Shown here piece by piece: positions 55,702 to 64,000 of a DNA stretch of 64,000 nucleotides; position 1 is the first letter of the stretch, and every line of letters starts with the position of its first letter. The notes beneath the pieces are model-generated. The model had not been told where the DNA came from. It searched no databases and saw only the letters and a program-made list of their open reading frames with translations. The stretch is from Nitrobacter sp963807355 (lineage in GTDB: Bacteria > Pseudomonadota > Alphaproteobacteria > Rhizobiales > Xanthobacteraceae), in NCBI GenBank assembly GCA_963807355.1, contig CAWEBX010000024.1:1-64000 (forward strand). The letters are read 5' to 3'. The position numbers and the translations under genes were made by a program.

Positions 55702-56730
55702 ATGCACGGTCAAATCAATAGTCACCCTCGCACCGTTTCGCAAGCGCGGACGCGCCACCGGTTCATCGATCCCGATCTGCTGCCGGACCCGCCGCGACAT
55801 TCACGCGCGCGCAGAGGGAAAACATGGAAGCCCGACCGGCGAGCGAAATGGCGCAAGCAAATCAAGCGCATCCTGAATGTCCACTACGGCTATCCATTGC
55901 CGGACGATGACGCCGGACGCGAATGCTTGGCGCTGTTGTGTCATGCCGCCTTCGAGCTGCCGCCGACAACGATCGCGCGGGTTGTGACCCAGACGGCGGC
56001 GGCGATGTGGGCCGACTGGGTGGCGAAGCCAGAACTCGCTGCGCTGATCGATGAGGTCACGAACCTCCCCCGGCGCGATCTGGACCGGAAGAAGATCGGC
56101 GTCGAGTTGGGCCTGTCGCAAGCGGTGCGGACGCGGGATGACGTGAAGGCTTACGATATCTGGCCGGTCAAATTCGGGTATGAGAACTGGAAGCAGTGGA
56201 AGGCGAAAACCGCCCGCGAGCGCGCCGCGCGCAACCGCGCGAAGAAGCGGCAAGGCAAGACGGCGACGACTAAGACTGCGCAGGCCATCGCCTTCCTGCA
56301 AGACGTGCTGGCTACCGGGCCGCAGCCGGTGGCCGAAATTCTGCGGCTGGCGGCAGGCGCTGGCTTGGAGAAGCCGGGCGCGATGCGGCGCAGCAAACCG
56401 GTGCGCGAAGCCTGCGATGCCCTTGGCATTGTGCGGCACAAAACGGGCATGGATACCGCTGGTCATGGAGCCTGCCGGAGACGCAAAACACCCAGCAAGT
56501 CATTGATATTTCCGAAGGGGCCATGTTTTCGCCAGACCACCCGAAAACCCCTTATTTTTTTTCCGAAGGGGCCATTTTGCGTTCGCCCACCCCTGAAAGG
56601 GGTATCCCCGAACGATGCGATGGAAGGGTGGATGTGGTCTCGGACCCTGATCTCGGCTGGTCCAGCGCCCCCTTGGACGGCCCGCGACAAGATCACGACG
56701 ATGCCCCGCGCGCTCGCATGGCTCGCTTAG
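55702..56730 (+). pseudogene. Island hypothetical protein, C-terminus frameshifted
   Basis: The first 250 or so residues look genuine: WRKQIKRILNVHYGYPLPDD, ALLCHAAFELPPTTIARVVT, AYDIWPVKFGYENWKQWKAK and a winged-helix-like TAQAIAFLQDVLATGPQPVA through VREACDALGIVRHKTGMD. After TAGH the frame changes: the adjacent frame reads WSLPETQNTQQVIDISEG, the sort of ending expected after a winged helix, so one base (T) appears lost near 56464. The remaining 90 residues of the open frame are probably not native. I do not recognise the family. A role in element regulation or replication is possible. Confidence 0.55.
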
Positions 56731-57869
56731 CCCGGCCTGAATTCGCGGCTATCCGGCTTCCCGGCACCGAGCGCTTCACGATCAATGTGCCCGTGGCATT
56801 CCGAGCGATGATGGATGCTCTGCGTCCGCTGCACAACGAGAAGGGCGGGCCGCATTGCTGCTTAACGTGCATCGGCAAATGGCAGGGTGAGCATGGTCGC
56901 AAACGCCGTACCGGACGCATCGCAATCCGAGCGCTGATGGCGTTCAAGGATGCTGGTGGCAGCTACAAGGACATCGATAAACTCACGGACTGCGCCAAGT
57001 TCGCCGGTATGGAAGGGCTATTCCGTGATGAAATCACCGAGATCACCGATCAACTCGGCTACATGGATGGTATCGCACGTCTCGACGGCAGCAATGCTGA
57101 TCTGACGTCCGAACTGCTGGCCGATGCGCTGCGCTTGGTGCATCCCGACCATCATCGCCCGAGCGTCGGGAGTTGGCGCATCGTGTGACGCATGGGCTGC
57201 TTGCGCTACAGCCGTTCGTATTCCCGCACCGAAGCCGAAGCCGCCGCCGGTACCCGAGCCGCGCGGTGTTGTAAAATCGACGCCGCAACCTAAGCCGACG
57301 TCATCGTCGCCGCGCTATCCGTGCGTGGACTGTGCCAAGCCATTCCGCATGACTATTGCGACGCCTGTCGGGCCGAATACGAGAAGCGTCGGCAGAAGGA
57401 ATTCGAGCAGCGCACGGCGAAGCAACGTGCCGGATACAAGCGGCGGCGGGAGCGGAAACTGCACCATCGGTTGCAACCGAACTGCGAAGCGTGTGGCAAT
57501 GAGTTCAGGCGCGCCCGTACCGATGCCCGGTTTTGCTCCGATACCTGTCGGCAACGCGCCCACCGTAAGGCGGTCACGGATAGATCAAATAGCCATGGCG
57601 TACTTACGTCTAACCGTGACGTCTTGGAGCGCGGCATTCTCGCGCTGCTGGAGCGGCACCCGGCGGTGTTCTTGAATGATCTACTGCCGGAGGAGCGGAC
57701 CCGCGCGCAATACCAAGCATTGGTGTTGGCCGCGCTCAAGCTAGAAGATGACGGCAAGATCGGCTCGTTTTCCTATTGGGCTAGGTGGGGAAAGCCGGGT
57801 CACAAGGTGCTGTTGCACGCGGTTACCGGATCAACGGTCGGCTCGCCGCTGACCAAGTTCACCGTCTGA
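56718..57869 (+). pseudogene. Island gene broken by three one-base deletions
   Basis: Three frames assemble into one protein of about 385 residues. Part 1 (from ATG 56718): LPGTERFTINVPVAFRAMMD and LADALRLVHPDHHRP. Restoring one G near 57171 gives ERRELAHRVTHGLLALQPFV; another near 57224 gives FPAPKPKPPPVPEPRGVV and SSPRYPCVDCAKP; restoring an A near 57344 continues with IPHDYCDACRAEYEKRRQKE, NCEACGNEFRRARTDARFC and a C-terminal DVLERGILALLERHPAVFLN. The cysteine pairs suggest zinc binding. Each break is a deletion of one base. Function unknown. Confidence 0.6.
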
Positions 57870-58004
57870 CAGTGCAGGAGCGGCGCGCACTCGTTGATCT
57901 TGAGCATCACCGCGATGAGGCGGTCAGTCGAAAGGAGATGATCCGCGAACAGACGCGCTTGCGGGTCCGGCGGCTTCGCGAGCGCCGCCGCGCGCAGGAA
58001 GTGA
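57870..58004 (+). CDS. Possible short coiled-coil protein (fragment)
   Basis: The plus strand reads LTVQERRALVDLEHHRDEAV, then SRKEMIREQTRLRVRRLRER, a highly charged helix, immediately after the preceding gene. It runs without a stop into the autotransporter fragment at about 58005, where the amino acid pattern changes. Start and end are uncertain. Confidence 0.3.
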
Positions 58005-59090
58005 AGTATATCGCACACCAGCGGCGCCGCGTATGCCGTTGCGTCTGCCGCCGTCGGTGTCGCCGACGGAGAGCTGGTAGTCCGCATTGGCGTAGAGGCT
58101 GACATTTACGTTCATCTGCACGCTCACGCCACCACCCAGTTGCAAACGGTTAGCCTGCTGCAATAGCGGCACCAGATCAACGCCGGAATAGATTACCGTC
58201 GACCGCGCCGCCCAGTCGCGCCACAGATTGGCGCGCACGTAAGGCTGCCACACCTGCCCGCTGTCGCTGACGATGGTCCATTTGCCGCGCAGGCCGATGC
58301 GTCCGCTCGCGCCCGACGTGGTGCCCAGCCAGACCTGACCCAAGCCGTCATTGGCGTCATCGAATGACACACGCTGCCAGACGATCTGCGCCTGCGGCTC
58401 AGTACGAAGCCCGGCCCAAACATCGGCAGATAGATCGGATGACCCGTCTCTAACGACGAGACGAAGCCGAACCCGGTGGTGGCAAGCCCGGCAAATTGCG
58501 TAGACGCTGAGCCCTGATAGCGCGTCGCCTGGGCCACCGCGTCGAGATACCAATCGCCCGGGCCGTAATGCGTCCAATAAGCCGCGCCCGACTGCGCGTC
58601 GAGATTGAGGCCGCCGGTCCTGCGCAAAACATAGTTGGTCGCCGCCTCGTTGGTGACGCGGCCGGTCACATCGACATTGGCATTGGCGTAGGCGAAGTAG
58701 ATGCCGGCGGCATCGCGATGGCCCGGCAACCATTCGCCCCGCCACAGATCGATACCGCTCTGAAAGCCCAGCAACTGGCCGGCGGCGCGCGGATCGGCGA
58801 ATGCCCTGTAACGGTTGTCGATCTGCTGCCCGATGACCCGGCCCCATATCGAGGGGCCCCAGCCGGTGTTCAGGCAATCGGGCGCCTTCGCCGGTGCCTT
58901 GCGCACGATCCCGTCTCCCGTACCGCCGCCGGCTAGGCAAGGCGCGCCCATAGTTGCGATCAGCGAAGTATCGCCGGTGCGCTCATGCAAGGTGCCGAGC
59001 GTCGTCATCCCCAATTGTCGGGCGATCGGTTGAACCACGCCGTAGGTTGCGATCTCCGGCCCGATGATCGGGAAGACACCCGGCGGCAGC
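58005..59090 (-). pseudogene. Autotransporter beta-barrel domain fragment
   Basis: Minus-strand frames give the C-terminal barrel of an autotransporter: a passenger/barrel junction (TYGVVQPIARQLGMTTLGTL, HERTGDTSL), WGPSIWGRVIGQQIDNRYRA and LLGFQSGIDLWRGEWLPGHR. A frame change near 58410 is followed by WLGTTSGASGRIGLRGKW and QPYVRANLWRDW, ending GAAGVRYT. Barrels end in an aromatic residue; here the end is lost. The passenger is missing because the sequence joins an IS21 fragment at about 59090. The piece is truncated at both ends and frameshifted, so it is non-functional. Confidence 0.8.
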
Positions 59091-59905
59091 GGAGACCGAT
59101 GCCGGCACGGCATGTAATCCATCGAACCGGCCGGCATAGGCAACGAGCTTCGGCCGTTCGGCTTCGAACACTTCCCAGACCGTCTGTTCGGTCAGTTCCG
59201 GATGGCGATGCGCCTTGGCGTAGGCGATGCACTTATCCAACAGCCAGGCGTTCAACTCGTCGAGGGTTTTGAACCGCAGCCGCGGCGTGAAGAAGCGCTC
59301 CCGAATCAGCCCAACCTGATTCTCAACCTGCCCCTTCTCCCAGCCCGAGCCGGCGTGCAGGCGACAGGGTCGACCACGTAATGGCTGCACATCTGCACGA
59401 AGCGGCGATCGTTGCGACGATCCTTGCCGACGAAGATCGTCTCCACCGCGGTCTTCATGTTGTCGTAGATGCCGCGGCGGCAGGTGTCCTTGAATAGAGC
59501 GAAGGCCCGGTCGTGGGCGTCGAACACCATCTCCTGCGTCTCGCGTGGATAGGCCCGAGCGAACAGCATCCGGCTGTGACAGAACCGGACATGAGCGATC
59601 TTCACGCTCACCGTCACACCATGCAGCAGGACAACCTTATGGCTCCAGTCGAACTGGTAGGCTTCTCCCGGTGCAAAGCTCAGCGGGACATGGGCCGCCG
59701 CCGTTGATTTTCCGCGCTCCTGGCTCCACTGTCTTGCGTAACGTCGCACAGCATCGTAGCCGCCGTCATAGCCGTGGCCGCGAAGCTCTTCGAAGACCCG
59801 GATCAGCGTCAGCTGTTCGCGAGCGGACTTCGCCGCGTTCGACGCCAGCAATCCGTCGAGATCAGCGGCCCATCGCCCTAAGAGTCTGGACTTCAGATAG
59901 GAAAC
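59085..59905 (-). mobile_element. IS21-family IstA transposase fragment
   Basis: The minus strand matches the middle of an IstA transposase: TLIRVFEELRGHGYDGGYDA, the DDE-domain start GEAYQFDWSHKVVLLHGVTV, CHSRMLFARAYPRETQEMVF and YDNMKTAVETIFVGKDR. A frame change near 59350 is followed by GWEKGQVENQVGLIRERFFT with the catalytic Glu, then DELNAWLLDKCIAYAKAHRH. The HTH N-terminus, the C-terminus and istB are absent. It joins the autotransporter fragment directly at about 59090. Confidence 0.88.
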
Positions 59906-60261
59906 ATACACGTCGAAGTGAAATGCTGGCGCTCACCCCGTATTGCCCAACAAACGGCGAGGGATAGAAACATGATTGTCGTGCAGGGTGACAAGGCAGT
60001 GGAAGTCTAATCAGCAATGACCGCCATCGACCAAGAACAACAACGCCTAAAGGCGGGGAGTTGGCAGGCCCTCAAAGATAAATACAAGGGGTGGAAGCCT
60101 TGGCCTCAGCGCCCCTCAGCGGAATCGCTGTTTGTGAGGTTGCCATATGACCCAACTGATTTTTCGGCCGAATGGACGCACAGCTCAACGTGAAGGACTA
60201 TCAGCTGAGGGTGACATGGCCGATACGGTCCGACGACCTTCCGCCGCGTAATACTTGGCGG
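59906..60261. other. Junction region with no firm gene
   Basis: A 58-codon frame at 60017-60193 plus (MTAIDQEQQRLKAGSWQALK, then YKGWKPWPQRPSAESLFV) could be the start of a truncated gene. Nothing else is recognised. Confidence 0.35.
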
Positions 60262-60522
60262 CTAATCTCCGTCGTTGGCCGCAAGCTGCTGAAACTGCCG
60301 CTTCATCGCATTGACCCTGGAGATGTATGTCGCCACGAGATGATCGCCGCATCGCTCTGTCGCCTTCATTTGGAAACGACGGCGCGCGTATGCCGTCGCG
60401 GGACCTGCGCCGCAGAGATGGATAAAGGCGGCAAGATCTTGCCGTTGTTGCTCGCTAGCCGGCTTGTTACCGGACCGAGTGAGGACGGCAGCTACATTTC
60501 GGTCTAAGTATATCGATGCCAA
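60262..60522 (-). CDS. Conserved small protein, 5' end unclear
   Basis: The minus strand ends with DLAAFIHLCGAGPATAYARR, RFQMKATERCGDHLVATYIS and RVNAMKRQFQQLAANDGD, a pattern with paired cysteines that I recall from small conserved exported proteins of Bradyrhizobiaceae. The frame stays open to 60753, but its upstream part overlaps the next gene and has no signal peptide or start site, so the 5' end is probably damaged. The 60522 boundary is approximate. Confidence 0.45.
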   Translation of the reverse strand: MASIYLDRNVAAVLTRSGNKPASEQQRQDLAAFIHLCGAGPATAYARRRFQMKATERCGDHLVATYISRVNAMKRQFQQLAANDGD

Positions 60523-60663
60523 CTCGACGGCATGGCTGGGCAAGACGCGGAGATAAGGGCCCAGGCCGCATGTTCTCCGCGGAAAAGGGACCGATCGCTC
60601 AGGTACTGCCGCTTTCGGGTTCTGCCAAACTCGATGCGATGAATTCAAAAAGCGAGGCCGTCC

Positions 60664-61945
60664 ATGGTAAAGCCTTTTCCTTCGAAGACCCACATTGGCA
60701 GCCATCAGCTGCATCCGGAAACGCTGATGCTGAACTACGGGTACGATCCGCAATTATCGGAAGGCGCTGTCAAGCCCCCCGTCTTCCTGACGTCGACCTT
60801 CGTCTTCAGGACCGCCGAGGACGGACAGGACTTTTTCGATTACGTCTCCGGGCGTCGCGAGCCACCCGAGGGAACTGGCGCAGGCTTGGTCTATTCGCGC
60901 TTCAACCATCCCAACAGCGAAATCGTCGAGGACAGGCTTTCCGTTTACGAGCGCACCGACAAGCTGCGCGCTGTTTTCATCCGGCATGTCGGCGATAGCG
61001 ACCACCATTCTCGCCTTCGTGCGCCCGGGCGACGTGGTCCTTCATTCCCAACCGCTTTATGGCGGGACCGAGACCCTCTTCGCCAAGACGCTTGCGGGTT
61101 TGTCCATCGGCGCGGTTGGGTTCGCCGACGGGGTTGACGAAGCCGCGGTCAGCGCGGTGGCGAAGGACGCCATGCGCAAAGGTCGGGTAGCCATGATCTT
61201 CATCGAGACGCCGGCGAATCCAACGAACGGCCTGGTCGACATCGCGATGGTGCGTCGCGTCGCCAATATGATCGGTCGGGCGCAGGGTCATACGCCGCTC
61301 GTCGCCTGCGACAACACGCTGCTCGGCCCCGTGTTTCAGCGGCCAATCGAACACGGCGCGGACATCTCCCTGTACTCCTTGACCAAGTACGTCGGCGGCC
61401 ATTCTGACCTCATCGCAGGCGCCGCACTCGGCTCGAAGACCGTCATCAAGGACGTGAAGGCTTTGCGCGGAGCCATCGGCACCCAGCTGGAAGCGCACTC
61501 CTGCTGGATGCTCAGCCGATCACTGGAGACACTGAGCATCCGGATGGTCAAGGCCGACTCGAACGCGCGGCTCGTCGCGGATTACCTGCGCGACCACGCC
61601 GGGGTAGCCAAAGTACATTACCTCGGTCACCTCGACGAGAACTCGTCGGCCGGCCGGCTCTATAAGCACCAATGCACTGGCGCCGGCTCTACGTTCTCAT
61701 TCGACATCGTGGGCGGCAAAGCCGCCGCGTTCAGATTTCTCAATGCGTTGCAGATTTTCAAACTCGCCGTCAGCCTCGGCGGCACGGAGTCGCTTGCAAG
61801 CCTGCCCGCGAGCATGACGCACTCCGGCGTACCGGCCGACGTCCGGCAGAGGATAGGGATTCTCAATTCCACAATCCGGCTCTCGATCGGCATCGAGCAT
61901 CCGGACGATCTGATCGCGGATGTCGCTCAAGCTCTGGACGCGTAG
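60664..61945 (+). pseudogene. Cystathionine gamma-synthase/methionine gamma-lyase family enzyme with one frameshift
   Basis: Two frames join into about 425 residues. Frame 1 (ATG 60664): TLMLNYGYDPQLSEGAVKPP, VYSRFNHPNSEIVEDRLSVY; frame 2 from about 60985: GMSAIATTILAFVRPGDVVL, SQPLYGGTETLF, the PLP-lysine region SLTKYVGGHSDLIAGAALGS and FKLAVSLGGTESLASLPASM. The break follows LRAVF near 60978, where an extra base separates it from SGMSAIATT. The family cleaves or forms cystathionine or methionine C-S bonds using PLP. The exact member cannot be told apart by eye. The gene follows the island edge. Confidence 0.85.
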
Positions 61946-61976
61946 CAATGGCGACGTGATTCATTCGGACGATCGA

Positions 61977-62249
61977 TCATAGAATGGTCGTGAGCTCATA
62001 AACCAAGACGGCCGCTCCAAGGCAGCGCCGCCAGGGGTTCACACCGCGGACAATCTCATCGATTGCCCAAACGATGAGACCACCCTTAAAGACAATTTCC
62101 AAAGCAGAGTGTGGGCCGCCGGGTGCAGGCCAGATCCAGAGCAGGACGCCTGCTGCGATGACCACCCACAAAGCGAGGTTGGGCGCTTGGACGATCGTGA
62201 TTTCACCCGTTTCGCGATTTCGGAAGAACCACAGCAAGAACTTGCGCAT
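61977..62249 (-). CDS. Small membrane protein
   Basis: About 90 residues from ATG 62249 (MRKFLLWFFRNRETGEITIV). It has three hydrophobic segments (LALWVVIAAGVLLWIWPA, ALEIVFKGGLIVWAIDEIV and CLGAAVLVYELTTIL) with RGVNPWRR between the last two. It resembles small conserved membrane proteins of unknown function in this group. Convergent with the PLP-enzyme gene. Confidence 0.7.
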   Translation of the reverse strand: MRKFLLWFFRNRETGEITIVQAPNLALWVVIAAGVLLWIWPAPGGPHSALEIVFKGGLIVWAIDEIVRGVNPWRRCLGAAVLVYELTTIL

Positions 62250-62269
62250 CATCGTAATTGCTTCACCCA

Positions 62270-63627
62270 AGATCTACGAGAATTTCTACAAAGTCTACGA
62301 TCAGAAAAGAGCCGACCGCCTCGGCGTCGTCTACCTTAAACATCGCGAGTCAATGATCATTTGGAGATCACTGGGGCTCCTTGACGCAAGCGATATCAAC
62401 GCACTGTCCACCTCTATCAATATTCATTTATTAATATCAAACAGATACCGTTTCTCCACTCTGGCTCGGTTGCACCAGATTTCACATAGGTAGATATAGC
62501 CAACAATTGCCGCAGGCCGCGCTCGCGGAGATCCTGCGGATGCGCTGACAATGCGTATTCCGAGCCACGGATGGTAAGTTGATCAGCTTCAACGCCAGCA
62601 CGGGCCAGGGGAATGCCGCGACCGCGTTTGCGATCTGGACCGCCAGCCTGCACATGGCGGCAGTCGGAGGAATGCCGACCAAGATGTCAGCTTGACTGGA
62701 TTGATAACCTCGATGTTGGCCGCAACCGAAATCTATGTCTGATGGAGAAAACGCCGCGCGCGCGCTACCAGAGAATGCGCGGTGAACAGAAGTACCCAAG
62801 CCTGAAAAATTGAATGCCTGTTGCGGTTCCAGATTGCCCGTGGCAGGAACATCACGGCGCAACTTTCGTTGCGAACCTGTGCGGGTTTACGATCTTGAAG
62901 CCTGCGATTGACCTGGAATGAATGCGCGTCCGATGGCGACCGCTGTTGCTGTCATGGACGAGACAGTGTTTCCCACGGATATGCCTCTCGAGTACGAACA
63001 CATGACCGCCCCGAGCTGCGACCATGCCGGGAGCTGGGACTGGCTTTAGGAGCGCGGCTAGTTGTTCGCGACATTGAGCGTCTGGAATGATCCTGCCGAA
63101 GATGTGGAGCGAAGCCTCTGCAGCCGCAGTAGCGCCTCGGACAGCCGCGGGGACGAACCGCCGACCATCCTTCCAGCCCCCTCGGCCATGATGCGACGGG
63201 TTTGCCGATTGGTGGGTCGTCCCAAACACGGATTTGGCGAACGATATGCGAGCTATGAACACAAACGGCCCACCATGCACTGCGACCTGATGCAACACCT
63301 TCGCAGCGCGTTGCCGTCCGGCTTCCACCGTCTCCGGTAGCGTCAGCACGTATACGGCTGCGTCCATCAGTCCGGGAGGCACGAAAATTCCAGCTATGTC
63401 AGTGCCAATAACTTGTTTAATGCCGGTCTACCGGGCAGTATTTGTTTTTAATCAACATTTCCGCCTTCCCATCGGCGGAGCGTATATTTTTGTGCTGCGA
63501 AAATCTTTCCGAAGCTTTCATTAAGGGATTTCGCCAATGAATTTCCAGGAGTAGTAGCGAAAGTTTCTAAGGGTGACCTTCAATACGCGCTGGGCCGTTC
63601 CGAACTGTACGTTTAGCCTATGGGGGT
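62270..63627. other. Degraded region of about 1.35 kb
   Basis: No intact gene is recognised. On the minus strand at 62417-62653 the text RGIPLARAGVEADQLTIRGS, then EYALSAHPQDLRERGLRQLL looks protein-like. At 62880-63060 minus, VPAPGMVAARGGHVFVLERH then NSGRHRTRIHSRSIAGFKIV resembles the end of a small CHAP/NlpC-like domain. Both are interrupted by frame changes or lack starts. I treat them as gene remnants. Confidence 0.4.
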
Positions 63628-64000
63628 ATGAGGCGACTGACAGATGGCCGTGTTTCGGTGCAGCAGAACGGATGTTCAACACTGTCTCCCGATGCGCACA
63701 TCAAGAACATTGTTAAAGCCATCTCGAAAGAAGCGGTGTTCCTGGGCTTGAACCTTCCCGCAAATATTGTCGCCGAAATTGACGCCTTTGCGCGCTCTGA
63801 GCCGCTTCACGCCAATTACGACCCGCATGGCCCCACTTTCCAATATGCAGACGTCCGCCGAGGCAAGACCCGAGACGGACGATCGGTTCCGATAGGTGGC
63901 ATTCGAGAGCCGACCCGCTGCCCTGCTGTACAGGCGGTCGTAAATGATCCCGTACTGCGATCCATCGTCCGCAATTACCTCGGGCACGAACCACGTGAGG
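63628..64000 (+). CDS. Hypothetical protein, running off the right edge
   Basis: An open frame from ATG 63628 continues past the window end (124 codons visible). It contains NIVKAISKEAVFLGLNLPAN, IVAEIDAFARSEPLHANYDP, RRGKTRDGRSVPIGGIREPT and AVVNDPVLRSIVRNYLGHEP. The pattern NxxLxxIVRxYLGxEP, with an N-terminal helix, recalls phytanoyl-CoA dioxygenase-like proteins, but the metal-binding residues lie beyond the edge, so this is only a suggestion. Confidence 0.5.
   Translation, partial: MRRLTDGRVSVQQNGCSTLSPDAHIKNIVKAISKEAVFLGLNLPANIVAEIDAFARSEPLHANYDPHGPTFQYADVRRGKTRDGRSVPIGGIREPTRCPAVQAVVNDPVLRSIVRNYLGHEPRE

Overview
The window reads as a chromosomal segment of an alphaproteobacterium of the Bradyrhizobium/Rhodopseudomonas/Nitrobacter/Afipia group (order Hyphomicrobiales). 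The evidence is GC-rich coding sequence, the gene order fumC - DUF4169 - ribbon-helix-helix - sspB - ssrA - thyA - folA - hflKC - DUF2065 - degP - serB - miaA - ilvBH - ilvC, a circularly permuted two-piece tmRNA with the tag ANDNYAPVAQAA, and short dispersed palindromes of the type common in that family. The assignment rests on recognition, not on a database search.

Layout. 1-2.8 kb: a decayed operon on the minus strand (truncated DppF-type ATPase, N-formylglutamate amidohydrolase, TctC-type binding protein, start of TctB) with many one-base frameshifts. 2.9-6.3 kb: a frameshifted uroporphyrinogen-III-synthase-like gene, a small lipoprotein and two orphan genes, one resembling a phage terminase small subunit. 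6.3-12.6 kb: cupin, UvrD-like helicase, L,D-transpeptidase and UDP-glucose dehydrogenase. 12.8-17 kb: an HTH plus methyltransferase-like protein directly upstream of metK and ahcY, together an S-adenosylmethionine synthesis and recycling block. 17-31.3 kb: cold-shock protein, DUF899, an interrupted acyltransferase, aminopeptidase P, PrmA, a phytoene-desaturase-like oxidoreductase, a second L,D-transpeptidase, an ABC-2 exporter and PcrA/UvrD. 31.5-53.4 kb: envelope, protein-quality-control and biosynthesis genes (AsmA, RHH pair, IS3 remnant, fumC, sspB/ssrA, thyA/folA, hflKC, degP, serB, miaA, ilvBH, ilvC). 53.6-60 kb: an integrated island with a tyrosine recombinase, cargo genes broken by one-base deletions, an autotransporter fragment and an IS21 fragment. 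60-64 kb: a cystathionine gamma-synthase-family gene with one frameshift, a small membrane protein, about 1.3 kb of degraded sequence, and a gene running off the right edge.

Functional links. Trans-translation and proteolysis genes sit together: ssrA adds the tag, SspB delivers tagged proteins to ClpXP, and HflKC and DegP act in membrane and periplasmic quality control. Branched-chain amino acid synthesis (ilvB, ilvH, ilvC) is preceded by a clear attenuator encoding an Ile/Val/Leu-rich leader peptide. MetK and AhcY feed and recycle the methyl-donor pool used by the PrmA and other methyltransferases nearby.

Caution. Single-base frameshifts are unusually frequent, and several lie in genes expected to be essential or conserved (thyA, fumC, AsmA). 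Most of those sit in or next to short homopolymer runs. Sequence error must be excluded before these loci are treated as pseudogenes.
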